DNA from: Adiantum capillus-veneris
Taxonomy: Eukaryota > Streptophyta > Polypodiopsida > Polypodiales > Pteridaceae
Reading direction: 5' to 3'
NCBI GenBank assembly: GCA_014529385.2
Contig: CM043957.1
Location: 70,825,003 to 70,889,002 of the forward strand
DNA length: 64,000 bases
Shown piece after piece: positions 46,891 to 58,859 of this stretch. The notes under the pieces are model-generated. The model ran no database searches and had not been told where the DNA came from. It worked only from the letters and a program-made list of their open reading frames with translations. Positions within the stretch are counted from its first letter, which is position 1, and the number at the start of each line of letters is the position of its first letter. The position numbers and the translations under genes were made by a program.

Positions 46891-48399
46891 ATGGATGACA
46901 ATAGTAAAGAGAGTGAAATTAATGTTGATAACTTTGATTTTGCTCATGAGCAAGCTACTAATGATGCTTCAATGCTTGTTAACTATCTTGTTTCTAGGCT
47001 TCAACAAGCCATGGGCAATCCATCTCTCCAAAGTGAAGTGCAACGGCAGCTCTGTGCTGATGGGATTCTCCAAGCTCATCACCATGACGAGAGAACACCT
47101 AGGAAGCCTCCTTGTGAGACTACCAAAAGAGGTCTCTCTCCGATTCGGGAAGAAGAAGAGAATCCATACGAAGGGCTCAAGAATTAACTTCTTGATGATG
47201 CATATCCTTCCCAAAGGAGAACTCAAGAGCCTCCACCGAAGGAACGAGAAAGAAGCGAGTCTCCCGCCACCTCGGCGGAGATGGCTCCACGAAGACGGCG
47301 GGCTAAACGCTCTCCCTCACCACCAAAGCCTAGAAGACCATCATACTCTTCTCCACGCCATAATTCAAAGAGGGATGATAAAAAGCAAGAGAAGAAAAAG
47401 GCGAGAAAGAGGACACCCTCTTCTCCATCTTCTTCATCCTCTTCCTCTTACGAAAGCGATGGTGAAGATGACAAAGATCAAGACAAGACAAAGGCGAGAA
47501 AGAGGTCACCCTCTTCTCCACCTTCTTCAAATTCTTCACCTTCTGAAGAAAGTGATGGTGCAACCTTTGAACCATCAAAAAGAAGAGGCCATAGGAAATC
47601 CTATGCTGCATCGAAGAGGTCGTCCAAATTGAAGAAATTCAAAGAGGGAGGGAAGAGCATCTCTTTCCTTACCTATGATGGTACCTTTGGTGCTACGGAC
47701 AAAGTCTTGGCCTTTATCCAGCAATTCGATGCGGCGTTTGGAGATGAGGGCTTCACGAAGTCCTCTAAGCTATGCCATGTAGCTATGCACTTTCAAAAGT
47801 CCGCCAGACAATGGTGGTCTAGTCTACGAGCCAACGGTGAAGCTCCACAAACATGGAAAGCTTTAAGAGCTTCCATTATGAAGCAGTTTTTGGCCACCGA
47901 TGTCAAAGACAAAGTACTCACCGAATGGCGAAGCTTAAAGCTCTCTCCCAATGAATCCATCCACAAATATGTAGACAAGTTTTGGGACCTACAACTCAAA
48001 GCCACTGTCTTCAAAAAGTTGGATTTTGGAGAGAAAAAGCAACAATTTTGTGCGGGCTTAACCGAAGAAATGGCGGAGTATGTCAACTCCCAAAGGCCAC
48101 ATACCATATCAGCGGTAATACACCGTACTATGGTGGCCTCTCGAATCAATTTCCAAACAGGGGCTAAAATAAATAATAAGCCCTTGGAAAACAAGGGTTC
48201 CAATGAACCTAAGGGGAAGGACAATGTCCAAAAGTCTCCTAAGGGCAACTCCAACAAAGCTAAAGAGAAGGGAGTTTACAAAGGTAAGAATAAACTCTCT
48301 CCTGAAGAGCTTGAGCGTTATCGTAAGGATAACCGGTGTTTCAAGTGCGGCGAACAAGGGCATGCGTACCGCGCTTGTCCCCAAAAGAACAACCGCTAA
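46891..48399 (+). pseudogene. Gag of the chromovirus
   Basis: Start at 46891 (MDDNSKESEINVDNFDF), which the sister copy at 55097 shares. One stop (TAA, 47185) lies in an otherwise open frame. A Ser/Arg/Lys-rich, SR-like stretch (47281-47560) precedes the Gag core: FLTYDGTFGATDKVLAFIQQ, ARQWWSSLRANGEAPQTW, NESIHKYVDKFWDLQLK, FCAGLTEEM. A CCHC knuckle CFKCGEQGHAYRAC lies at 48337-48378. The TAA at 48397 is followed by pol in the same frame. The SR-like insert is unusual for a Gag and is present in both copies. Confidence 0.85.
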
Positions 48400-50434
48400 G
48401 ATCCTCCTAGAGCTTCCTTGGTTGAAATCCAAGAGGAGGAGACTCACCAAACTCACCACAAAGGATATCCTCTATGCCATGCTTGGGGAAAGGTAAGAGA
48501 ACATGATGCTTTTATTCTCTTTGACCTTGGTTCTACTCACAATTTTATATCTATAGAGTTAGCCACCAAGCTACGCATACAATCCTACGAGATGGGAGAT
48601 GTCCTACCCGCAGACAGTGCCTTCAAGGGGCAAGAAGCTTCAATCACTCCCTTAATCGAGAAATTGAGGCTTCATGTCCAAGGCTATGTGGACAAAGATG
48701 ACTTCTTTATCTCTCCTCTCAAGCATGAGGATGTAATCCTAGGGGCACCATGGTTTGACCGCCTGGCTGCCGATGTTAAATTTCCTGAAAGGAGAATCTC
48801 CTTTAAGTTCAGGGAAAAAGACATGTATATAGATGCTAAGGAAATGGGTAACACTATCCCCATTGTAAATATACCAGCTTTCCACAAGTCAATAAAGAGC
48901 TCTATTTCCGTGTACATGATTTTTGTTAAAGACTCTCAAAATGAACCTAATGCTTTAGCAAAAGAAAATAAAAGCAACCAAAAGGAATTAGAGTTATCCA
49001 ATTTTCTCAAGGGGTTTCAAGATGTTTTTATTGAAGACATCCCTTGTGAGCTACCTCCTAAACGAGGTAATGATGACCATGCAATTGAACTTCTTCCACG
49101 AAGTTCACCGCCTAACAAACCTCCTTATAGAGTGTCTCAAGCTCAACAAGAGGAGATTATGCGGCAAGTGCATGAGTTAGTTGAGAAGGGTATGGTTAGG
49201 CCAAGCTCATCTCCATTTTGCTCACCTGTGCTACTAGTGAAAAAGAAAGACGACACATATCGTATGTGTGTCGACTATAGAGCACTAAATAGGATCACTA
49301 TCAAGAATAGGTTTCCCATTCCACGGGTAGAAGACCTATTTGATAAGATACAAGGATCGACCTACTTCAGTAGGATTGATCTAAAAAGTGGCTATCATCA
49401 AATAAGGATAGTTGATCAAGACATTGTAAAGACCGCATTTCGCATCACATTTGGTCTTTATGAATACATTGTCATGCCTTTTGGCTTGACCAATGCGCCA
49501 GCCACATTCAACCGCTTGATGGAGAAGCTGAACCTTCATTGGAGTGTTCTTTGATGATATTATCATCTACTCTAATTCATTGGAGGAACACAAGCAACAC
49601 CTCCAGGTAATATTTCAAGTTTTAAGAGAGAATAAACTTTATGTTAATCGAAAGAAAAGTGAATTTTTCTTGCAAGAGATTCAGTATTTAGGTCATATTA
49701 TCTCTCAAAATGGCATCCAAATGGATCCATCCAAGTTAGAGGTAATAAAAGGATGGCCTAAACTAAGGAATCTTCATGAACTAAGAAGCTTTATAGGTAT
49801 GTGTGCATACTATAGACGCTTCATAGAAAAGTTCTCACAAATTGCGGGACCATTACATGACCTAACAAAGAAAAGAGTTAGGTATACATGGTCTGCTAAG
49901 GAGAACAATGCTTTCGAAAATCTTAAAGAAAAGCTAATCTCTCAACCTGTGCTTACACTACCGGATCTCTCAAAACCATTTGAGGTCCAATGTGATGCTT
50001 GTGGTGATTGCCTTGGAGCTGTTTTGCTCCAAGAAGGGCATGCCATAGGCTATGAGAGTCAAAGGCTCGACCCTATTGAGCAAGCTCAAGGCATATATGA
50101 AAAGGAACTCCTTGCAGTTCTACATGCCTTAGACTCATGGAAGCACTATTTATTGGGGACTCCTTTCATTCTGCGAACGGATCACCAAAGTCTTAAGTAC
50201 TTCATGACGCAGACCAAGCTCTTCGACAAACAAATGAGGTGGGCAAATTCCCTTTCGCAATTTCATTTTCATATTGCTCACATTGCTGGCAAGCATAATC
50301 AAGTAGCTGATGCACTCTCAAGACGGCCGAGAGTGAGTGCGGTTTCCATAGCAACTCACAATGATCTATCTTCAATGATAGATGAGTATGATATTGATCC
50401 CGATTTTAGAGATGTGATTTCAGCCCTTGCATAA
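48400..50434 (+). pseudogene. chromovirus protease, reverse transcriptase and RNase H
   Basis: Protease: [18 protein letters not shown] at about 48511, with DLG replacing DSG, then [79 protein letters not shown], then [15 protein letters not shown], with the catalytic FDDI at about 49549. Compared with the sister copy, 14 bp are missing just before this box, shifting frame 1 to frame 2. RNase H: FEVQCDACGDCLGAVLLQEG, YEKELLAVLHALDSWKHYL and TDHQSLKYF, ending with HIAGKHNQVADALSRR. A TAA at 50432 ends the frame, and a second frame change follows. Confidence 0.85.
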
Positions 50435-51825
50435 GGGAAGAAAGAAGAACCATTTACCTTACAAGATGTTATCTTCTCTATGGCAATAGACTATGTGTTA
50501 CTAACTCACTACTTGAGAAAGTAATGTATGAATCTCATGCTCCACCTTATGCGGGGCATAGATGGATTCAGTCTACTTTAAAGGGAATTGAAACATATTT
50601 CTATTGGCCTACCATGAAAGTGAACATACAAGAGTATGTTTCTAAATGTGTGGTATGCCAAAAGACAAAATTTGATAGAGGGAAGCAACTTGGATTGCTT
50701 CAACCCTTGCCAATCCCTAATTCACCATGGGAGAGCATATCCATGGATTTTATCTTTGGATTGCCTAAGTCTATCCATGGGAATACGGGAATATGGACGA
50801 TAGTAGACAGGTTCAGTAAACAAGCTCATTTTATACCTGTCAAAAAGACTATCAAAGCCCATCAAATGGCAACCCTCTTCATTTCACAAATTTTCAAGTA
50901 ACATGGCTTGCCAATGTCTATAGTGTCGGATAGAGATCCTAGAATGACCAGTAATTTCTGGAAGGGTCTCTTTGAGAATTTAGGAACAAGGCTAAACTTC
51001 TCTTCGGCCTATCATCCACAAACTGATGGCCAAAGTGAAATAGCTAACCTAACAATTCTCGATCTACTAAAAGCCTATGTAACGGAAGTAGATTAAAGAT
51101 CCCAATGGGAGAAGTACTTACCCTTAGTGGAGTATGCTTACAATAACACTGTACATACTTCCACGGGAAAAGCACCTTTCGAGGTAATTGAGGGAAGATC
51201 AAAAAGTCCCTTGCTACTTAAGGTACATGGGAAGATCTTTGCTGCAGATGAGTATGGCCGAGACCTACAAGAATCTTTTCAAAAGATTAAGGATGCTATC
51301 TCTATCTCACAGCAAAGGCAAAAGGCTGCTGCTGACAAGCACAGAAGAGCCCAAGACTTTAAAGAAAATGATTGGGTCTTGTTAAAGTTTCACAAGGCTC
51401 GATTAAGGCACACGATGGGCAAGAATCCTACGGGCCACCGAAAGTACTATGCTAAACTAGCAAAAAGGTACTATTGTCCCTTCCAGATTCTTAGGCCAAT
51501 CAATGAGATGGCCTATCAACTCAAGTTTCCCAATCATTGGCTCATACACAATGCTTTCCATGTGAGCCTACTAAAGCCTTACAAAGGAGAGCCACCTCAA
51601 GAACCAACTATTGAAGACCCACCGGAGATTGAGGACCAAGAGGAGGTGCTGCAGCCCGAGTCCATTCTCCGACATGAAGACAAGGTATTAAGAGGCAGTA
51701 AGACTATCTGACGATATCTTATTAAGTTTAAGAATTATCCTTTTGAAGATGCTAGATGGATGCAAGGCATACAATTAAACGATAACATAAACCTTGTCAA
51801 TGCTTACAATGCTTCTCAAGAGTAA
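50435..51825 (+). pseudogene. chromovirus integrase with chromodomain
   Basis: Zinc region: MYESHAPPYAGHRWIQSTL and CVVCQKTK (about 50524-50665). Catalytic core: [28 protein letters not shown], and YHPQTDGQSEIANLTI, holding the D-D-E triad. GPY/F-like end: RYYCPFQILRPINEMAYQL, FHVSLLKPY. The chromodomain follows (ESILRHEDKVLRG, RYLIKFKNYPFEDARW), with a TGA at 51709 in the middle, where Arg (CGA) would fit. Other stops: TAA 50899 and TAG-type at 51094. Chromodomains bind modified histones and steer integration into heterochromatin. Confidence 0.85.
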
Positions 51826-52181
51826 GCAAATGTACAAAATGTTAAAAATGAACAAAGTTTTTTGTCTTATAAGACTTTCTTTTTCTTTATTGTGCACAAA
51901 AATGAAGTAGTATGCATGCTTAGATCAAGTTTGCGGAGACGACGTCTCCCAAACACCAAGTAGAGCTTGTCACTCTACTATGGAAGACTGATAGGACTAA
52001 TGTGCAGACATGCTTGCGGCAGCCTCAGGCTCTCAAGCGCCAAATGGACTAGTCATCCATTATGGAATGATGTCGTAGGGTAACATAGGGATCCTCTACC
52101 CGCTAAGAAAAGGACTCATGAATATGCTTTATCTTCTCTACACCATAGTCGAGGACGACTATGATTTCAAGAGAGAGGTAA

Positions 52182-53753
52182 TGTCATAATAATCAATATC
52201 TAATTCTCCTAAATGATTTTCTCATATTAAACTGATCATTTAATGCGGGGAAGTGCCAAGGGAGAAAAAGCTAGAATATTGGTTAAGCTAGCAGACCGGC
52301 CACAGTAGGGATCCAAAGGGGGGGCCCATCTGCAAAAGAGCCATGTGCAACAATGGGCTAAAAAGACCCTAAGGTTCAGCCCATTAAGACTTCCAAAATG
52401 CTAAGGTTCCAAAATTCAAAGGTTGTGTCCAAAGGTCAACCCTAGGGGAAATTGGATGCTTTGTGTGTACCAAAAAATTCTTTGCAATCCCTACATGGGA
52501 GGGGGCGATCCCTTCTTCTAGGGGATGAGAGAGAAAGTCACACACACACACATGCTCCCTTTACACAAAGGGAATCAGGGACACATGTCAGCTCCCTAGC
52601 CCAGATGCCCACAAGGGGTGCCCAATTCCTATTGGATGGCCTTGGAGGTGGACCAATGAGAATTAGGCTAGAGTAAATATAGTTTAATTAATTTAAAAAC
52701 ACTTATTAAAAGAACCAATGAGAATTAAGTCTCCTAGAAGACTATTGGACAGTCTCCCAAGGGGTCCAATGAGTATTCAGGAGCCCAATGGCTTGCCTGA
52801 TTCCTACTGGCCAGGAGGCAAAGGGGTCCAATGAGAGTTTAGTTTAATTATTAAATTACCTAAAGCTCTCACAAAGGGGAAAGGGGGACACATGTCAGAA
52901 GGCTATCACTTATGCTGCTTAATGGTCATTGGCTTGACTTAGGGAGGGCCAATGAGGCTGGAGCAAGAGAAAATAGCAAGAGGGCTCGCCCAAGAGAGAG
53001 AGAGAGGGGGGGCTGATTTTTGCAAGGCATTATCACACACACACACACTCACACAATCTCATGTGTGAAGAAAGAGAAGACTATCTCTTCCCAAGCTTTA
53101 ATGGAGAACTCATCACCTACTCCAAGCTTGAGAGATAGAAGCCTACATCAACACTCTCTTGGCATGTGGATGCAAATCCAACCAAGAGCCAAGCTTCAAT
53201 GCATGCTCATCTCCTCTACCAAGCTAATTACTAAGCTAAAGCTATGCTAATATGAGTGATTATGTGAGGAGATGTACATCTTTCTCGTAAGATACTCCTT
53301 CTTCCTCTCAATCTACTCTCATACCCTGCTAGCTCTCACCATGTTCGAAGGTGTGTGAGGTCTTGGGTCTGACAACGGGGATAATTAAAGTTGTGTTTGC
53401 TAAGTGTTTTGCTTAGTGCATGAAGCTTTCATCTTCATTGCACTAGCTAGTCTTGAAGGAACACAAAGAATTGTATTGTACAATGTCTCTCTTGATGGGA
53501 GAAACCATAATACAAAGCCTTTTGGAGGGGGGACCGGCTCCATGCAAATCCGGTCCTCAACTGTTGTCAATAGCTTAATTTCTCTCTCTTTTGAAAGTAT
53601 TGTCGATGCTATCTAACTAGGTGTTATGCTTTTTGTTGCTCTCTCCACCCAAGCACTCTTGTAATTGTCATTAGGAATCTATTCTAATGAAATGCCCACT
53701 ATGTTCATGCTAATTTCCGCTACACATAAGTTTTTAGACCATTAAATGTTACA
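52182..53753 (+). repeat. 3' LTR of the chromovirus
   Basis: 1,572 bp, partner of 44888-46478, preceded by the purine tract at 52169-52180 and followed by the duplicated ATGC. Confidence 0.95.
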
Positions 53754-54566
53754 ATGCCATTGTAGGGAATTCAGGTAGAGGAGCGAGATAGTCTAGCAAG
53801 GATAAGCCTCTAGTCGTTCCTCTTTGCCTGAAATCGTGTCGCTCCCTATTGCGTTTCTCTTTCTCTTCTTCATACCTTTCAAACCATTTTTGCATTGGCT
53901 TTTGTATACAGACCTTCATGATCTTTTCTCGCATGGCGTCGTTCATTTTCTTCAGCACCCCTTGCCCTTGCGGCTCCTCTCCCACCAGTCTCGCATCCTC
54001 CTCATCGCTCCACAGTCGAGGCATTTCTAGCTTAGAAACGGATAGAAATTTGGTGATCAAGACAAGAGACTCTTGCACCAGCTCCCCTCTGGACGCGCTT
54101 TTTGGCAAACAAAACCCTTAAGTGTTTTCATGAACCGCTCTAGAAAGAACATCCACCGATTGTGGACTGTACCTGCCACTGCAACCTCATCTACTACATG
54201 GACGAGCAAGTGCATTTGGATAGTTAGTCAGCTTGTGGGTAGATACTTCTCAATCATGCAAACTGCCTCAATGGAGTTAGCCCTTGCGACTGCAATAGAT
54301 TCCTCCCGTATCTCCTTGGAAGAGATCCACCACACTAGCTCTGAAATCTTGTATATGCAGGTCCGCACTTCCTCCATTAAACACCCGTTGATCGCAATTG
54401 GAAGAATGAATTGCAAGAACTTATGCCAATCGTGCAATTTCAGTCCTGACAGTTGATCGTCACGGGTGAATGCTGTCTTGAGACATCGCATATATCCTGT
54501 TAGCGTCCTGAACTCTGAAATCACCCTTTTAACTTGTCGCTCTTCGCTTTTTAGCAATATGTACAT
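53754..54566 (-). pseudogene. CACTA transposase middle part (DUF4218 region)
   Basis: On the minus strand from 54566: GLKLHDWHKFLQFILPIAIN, VRTCIYKISELVWWISSKEI, then out of frame MHLLVHVVDEVAVAGTVHNR and WMFFLERFMKTLKGFVCQKA. This is the DUF4218 pattern (GLKSHDCH..LQ..LPIA, then HL-V-HL-EA..GPV..RWMYP-ER..LK). A frameshift separates the two parts near 54200. From 54108 on come charged residues ending LAPLPEFPTMA, which join in frame to AWLDKIV at 44887 once the chromovirus is removed. The N-terminal transposase that should precede it is missing; the sequence changes abruptly near 54570-54590. Confidence 0.75.
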
Positions 54567-54587
54567 GCCAAGTTAACTAAATGCTAT

Positions 54588-57500
54588 GTTTATGTTGCTA
54601 CCATCAGTTATGTTCACCCCCTATGCTCACAAAGTAATTTCACAAAAGTACTCTCTCTAATTTCCACTACTCTCAAGTTAATAGGCCAATTCCATTACAT
54701 TGGTATCAGAGCATTTAGAAGAGAGGTCCTTAAGTAGCCTATTATGGTTGATTTTGTTAATTATATTAGGGTAAGTGGGACTGGGATCTATTATCAGTCT
54801 TGTTGAGCCCACTATGTGGGAGGGATATGGTGCACACCTCTGGAGCTTTGGACTTAATAATGGGGTCTTTTTAAACTTGCCTCTGGATTTACCATTATTG
54901 AGCCATAAGAAGTCCAAAAGGAGCTAGTCCTTGGCAATTCTGCAATATTAGACCCACTCCACTACTCTCTATAATTAACCACTTTGATCCGTGGGTGTAG
55001 ATATCTAAGAGCCGATTTTCAAAGTCTAAGAGGAGTGGCAACTAAGGTTTTGGATTGCCAAAGCATACACTAAGTACGTACACAAATTTTGTTAACATGG
55101 ATGACAATAACCAAGAGAGTAGAATGAACATTGATAGCTTTGATTTTGCATATGAAGGTGCTAATGATGATTCCCCCATGTTTGTATTCCTCAATAACTT
55201 CGTGCTTATGGGATTTCCCTTCCTCTACAAGAGGAGAGAGATCTTAGGAGGCGTCTTGAAGAGACCCCCAAAAGAAGACTCTCTCCCATATGAGAGGAGG
55301 AATCCAAAGAGCAAGAAATCAATGAAAGTTTAAGTTCCTCTGAAGATGTGGCTCCACGAAGACGGCGGTCTAGACAATCGCTAACTCCTCCCAAGAGGAA
55401 AAGATCAACACACAGGCCTCCTCGTCACTCCAAAAGGGAAGAGAGGAAACAAAGAAATAAAAGGGCAAGAAAAAGGTCACCCTCTTCTCCTTCTCCTTCT
55501 TCTTCACCTTCCTCCTCTTTCGATGAAAGTTATGGCTATTCTCCTAGAGAATACAAGAGGGGAGGACATCGCAAATCATACCCTGCATGGCAAAGGTCAC
55601 AAAAGCTAAAGAAGTTCAAAGAGGAAGGAAAGAGTATCTCTTTTTTCACCTATGATGGCACCTTTGGTGCTACCAACAAAGTGTTGGCCTTCATCTAGCA
55701 ATTTGATGCGGCCTTTGGAGACAAGGGCTTCACAGAGTCCTCCAAGCTACACCATGTAGCTATGCACTTCCAAAAATCGTCGCGTCAATGGTCGTCTAAC
55801 TTTCGTGGAAACGGCGAAGTCCCAAAGACATAGAAAACTCTACGAGTTTGCATCATGAAGCAATTTCTTGCAAGCGATGCAAAGGACAAAGTGCTTACCA
55901 AATGGTGTAACTTGAAGCTTCTCTCTCATGAATCGATCCACAAGTATGTAGACAAGTTTTGGGATTTACATCTCAAGGCTACTGCCTTCCAAAAGATAGA
56001 CTTTACCGATCAAAAGCAACAGTTTTGTGCGGGATTACCGGAAGAGATGGTGAATATGTCAACTCTCAATGACCTGGTTCTATCACCAAATTAATCCACC
56101 ACACCATGGTTGCTTCACACATCAACTTCCAACAAGGGGCTAGACAAGACCATGGAAAATAAAGACAAAGGTGATGCCAAGGGGAAAATCAATGCCTAAA
56201 ATTCTTCCCATGGCACTTCCAACAACAACAACAATCCGTCCAAGGAGAAGGGAGTTTGCAAAGGCATGGACATGGTTTGATAAGCTACAAGGATCTACCT
56301 ACTTCAGTAGGATTGACCTTAAAAGTGGTTATTACAAATAAGGATAGTGGATGAAGATATCTTAAAGACCGCGTTTTACACAATGTTTGGTCTTTATGAA
56401 TATCCAGTCATGCCTTTTGGCTTGACTAATGCACCGGCCATGTTCAATCGTCTAATGGAGAAATTTTCTAGACCCTAACGCAAATTCACTGGAGTGTTCT
56501 TTGATGATATCATCACCTACTCCAAGTCTTTGGAGGAACATAAGCAACATCTCCAAGTGCTTTTAGAGCATTGAGGGAGAACAAGCTTTTTCTCAACCAA
56601 AAGAAAAGCAAATTTTTCCTTCAATAGATTCAATACCTAGGTCATATTATATCTCAAGATGGTATCCATATGGATCCATCAAAGCTAGAGATAATAAAAG
56701 CATGGCCTCATCCAAGGAATCTACATGAGCTAAGAAGCTTTTTTGGTATGTGCGCATACTATAGACGCTTCATAGCAAAATTCTCTCAAGTAGTAGGACC
56801 ACCACATGACTTAACTAAGAAGAATTTTAAGTATGTATGGACTACTAAGGAGCAAAATTCTTTTGATAAGCTCAAAGAGAAGCTTACTTCCCAACCAGTC
56901 CTCATGCTTTCGAATCTCTCAAAGCCACTTGAGGTCCAATGTGATGCTTGTGGTGATTGCCTTGGAGCAGTTTTTCTTCAAGAAGGGCATGCCATAGCAT
57001 ATAGAAGGCTCAATACGGATGAACAAGTCTTGGGCATTTATGAGAAAGAGATTTTAGCTATTCTACATGCCCTAGATACATGGAAGCACTACTTATTGGG
57101 GACTCCATATATTCTACAAACCGCCCACCAAAGTCTCAAGTATTTCATGATACAAACCAAGATTTCCGACAAACAAATGAGGAAAATTTTATTTCTCAAT
57201 TTAATTTCCATATTGCCAAAACGTTGCTAGTAAGCACAATCAAGTGGCTAATGCACTTTCACTATGATAAAGTTAATGCAGTGTCTATAGCTACTCACAA
57301 TGATCTATCTTCTATGATAGATGAGTATGATAATGACCCTGACTTTAGAGACTTAATGTCAGCCCTTTCTTTGGGGAAGAAAGAGGAACCATTCACCTTG
57401 CAGGATGTCTCTCTTGTCCACGACAATAGGCTATGTGTTACCCCTTCCCTTTGTGAGAAAGTTATGTATGAATCCCATGCTCCTCCCTATGCGAGGCACA

Positions 57501-58105
57501 GAGGCATTCAACCTACTCTTCGAGGAGTAGAGACATATTTCTATTGTCCTACCATGAAAGTGGACATAGAAGAGTATGTTTCAAAATGTGTAGTATGCCG
57601 AAAGACCAAGTATGATAGAGGGAAGCAACCTAGATTACTCTAGCCATTGCCTATCCCAAATTCGCCATGGGAAAGTATATCCATGGATTTCATCTTTGGA
57701 TTACCCAAGTCTATCCATGGCAATACGGGAATATGGACAATAGTCGACAGGTTTAGCAAGTAAGCACACTTTATTCTTGTCAAAAAGACTATTAAGGCAC
57801 ACCAAATGGCAACTCTCTTCATATCGCAGATTTTCAAACACCAATGACCAATAATTTCTGGAAAGGTCTCTTTGAAAATCTAGGAACAAGATTTAATTTC
57901 TCTTCGGCCAATCTTATGATACTCGATCTACTAAAAAATTATGTTATAGAAGTAAATGAATGCTCACAATGGGAAAAGTACTTACCTCTTGTAGAGTATG
58001 CCTACAATAATACATTTTGAGATCATTGAGGGAAGTCCCTTGCTAATCCAAGTACATGGGAAGATCTTCGCTGCCGATGAGTATAGCCGTGACCTACAAG
58101 AATCT
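54588..58105 (+). pseudogene. truncated sister copy of the chromovirus
   Basis: The left end is only the last 110 bp or so of an LTR (ending CCATTACA at 54699), followed by TGGTATCAGAGC (54701-54712). Gag starts at 55097 (MDDNNQESRMNIDSFDF) and has the same SR-like stretch and core as the element at 44888, with stops. At about 56275 the sequence jumps from the Gag end to [15 protein letters not shown] of RT, removing roughly 1.1 kb including the protease. RT, RNase H (VQCDACGDCLGAVFLQ) and integrase follow, frameshifted. Two small deletions near 57840 and 57910 remove the second Asp and the Glu of the integrase triad. The chromodomain and right LTR are absent; homology stops near 58105. Confidence 0.8.
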
Positions 58106-58109
58106 TCTA

Positions 58110-58800
58110 CTATCTCAAAAGTTCTTACCCTCAAACAACATCCTTCCTACATCAAGAGATGAAGTGAAAAAGATGTTGAGCAAACTTGACTCGATTACAA
58201 CACCATATATGCATGTCCAAAATGTAAAACATCTCGTTATAAAGGTACGAGCCGACAAATCCCTTGTAAGGTGCTTCAACATTTTTTGTTGGCACCCCGT
58301 CTACAACAAATATTTCAAATCCCAGATTTAGCAAGACTTATGGACTCGGGAGCAAAGAATGCAAGTACATATGGGATTATGAGAATTCCCTTGGATTGCC
58401 CTGCTTTCAAACATATCAATATAAAATGTCATGAGTTTGAAGCAGAGCCACGACCCATAAAGATGGGCGTTGGCTTGGATGATGTAAATTTTATTCTCCA
58501 TGCGCTCAAGTAAATGGTCTATGTGGCTAACTACAATCTGCCACCCTTTATTTGCTTTTAAAAAGAGCATTTACTTTTGTTTCTCATAATTCAAAGAAAA
58601 CGTCAAGTTAAAAATATTAACGTATACTTGGCACCTCTAATTGACGACCTCCAAGAGTTGTGGAGACGTATAGACGTGCTTGATATGTCAAAACCAGAAA
58701 ATAAGAGGAGATTTAGAGTTTAAGAAATTTTAGCATAGACTATACACTTTCCTGGCTACGGATTTTGTGCCGGTACTGGTTTGTGTTTAAGTAATACATG
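58110..58800 (+). pseudogene. CACTA transposase piece (Transposase_21/TNP2), plus strand
   Basis: Broken frames read NNILPTSRDEVKKMLSKL, LDYNTIYACPKCKTSRYKG, IPCKVLQHFLLAPRLQQIFQ, YGIMRIPLDCPAFKHINIKC, AEPRPIKMGVGLDDVNF, then YNLPPFICF, NINVYLAPLIDDLQELWRR and FPGYGFCAGTG. These are the ordered blocks of the plant TNP2 transposase (LP-S-Y-AKK, CP-C--SR-K, KVLR-FPL-PRLQR, MRHPADS-AWK, DP-N-RLGL--DG-NPF, YNLPPW-C, DIDVYLQPLI-EL-ELW, WTI-DFP-Y-LSG). It is on the opposite strand from the DUF4218/4216 pieces, which should follow it in one gene, so an inversion or two separate elements is implied. Confidence 0.75.
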
Positions 58801-58859
58801 CAAATACTTTTTAATTTATTCTTTTTTGTATCATCATATTAAATATTTTACTATGGGAT

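Larger units (their letters stand above)
44888..53753 (+). mobile_element. Ty3/gypsy chromovirus, complete with both LTRs
   Basis: An 8,866-bp unit. LTRs 44888-46478 (1,591 bp) and 52182-53753 (1,572 bp) both start TGTCATAATAATC and end TTACA. ATGC is duplicated at both junctions. The initiator-Met primer site is at 46480-46491 and a purine tract AAGAGAGAGG precedes the right LTR. Gag and Pol share frame 1, with a frame change in RT caused by a small deletion, another before the integrase, and several stops. A chromodomain at the C-terminus of integrase marks it as a chromovirus. It inserted into the CACTA transposase. Confidence 0.9.
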
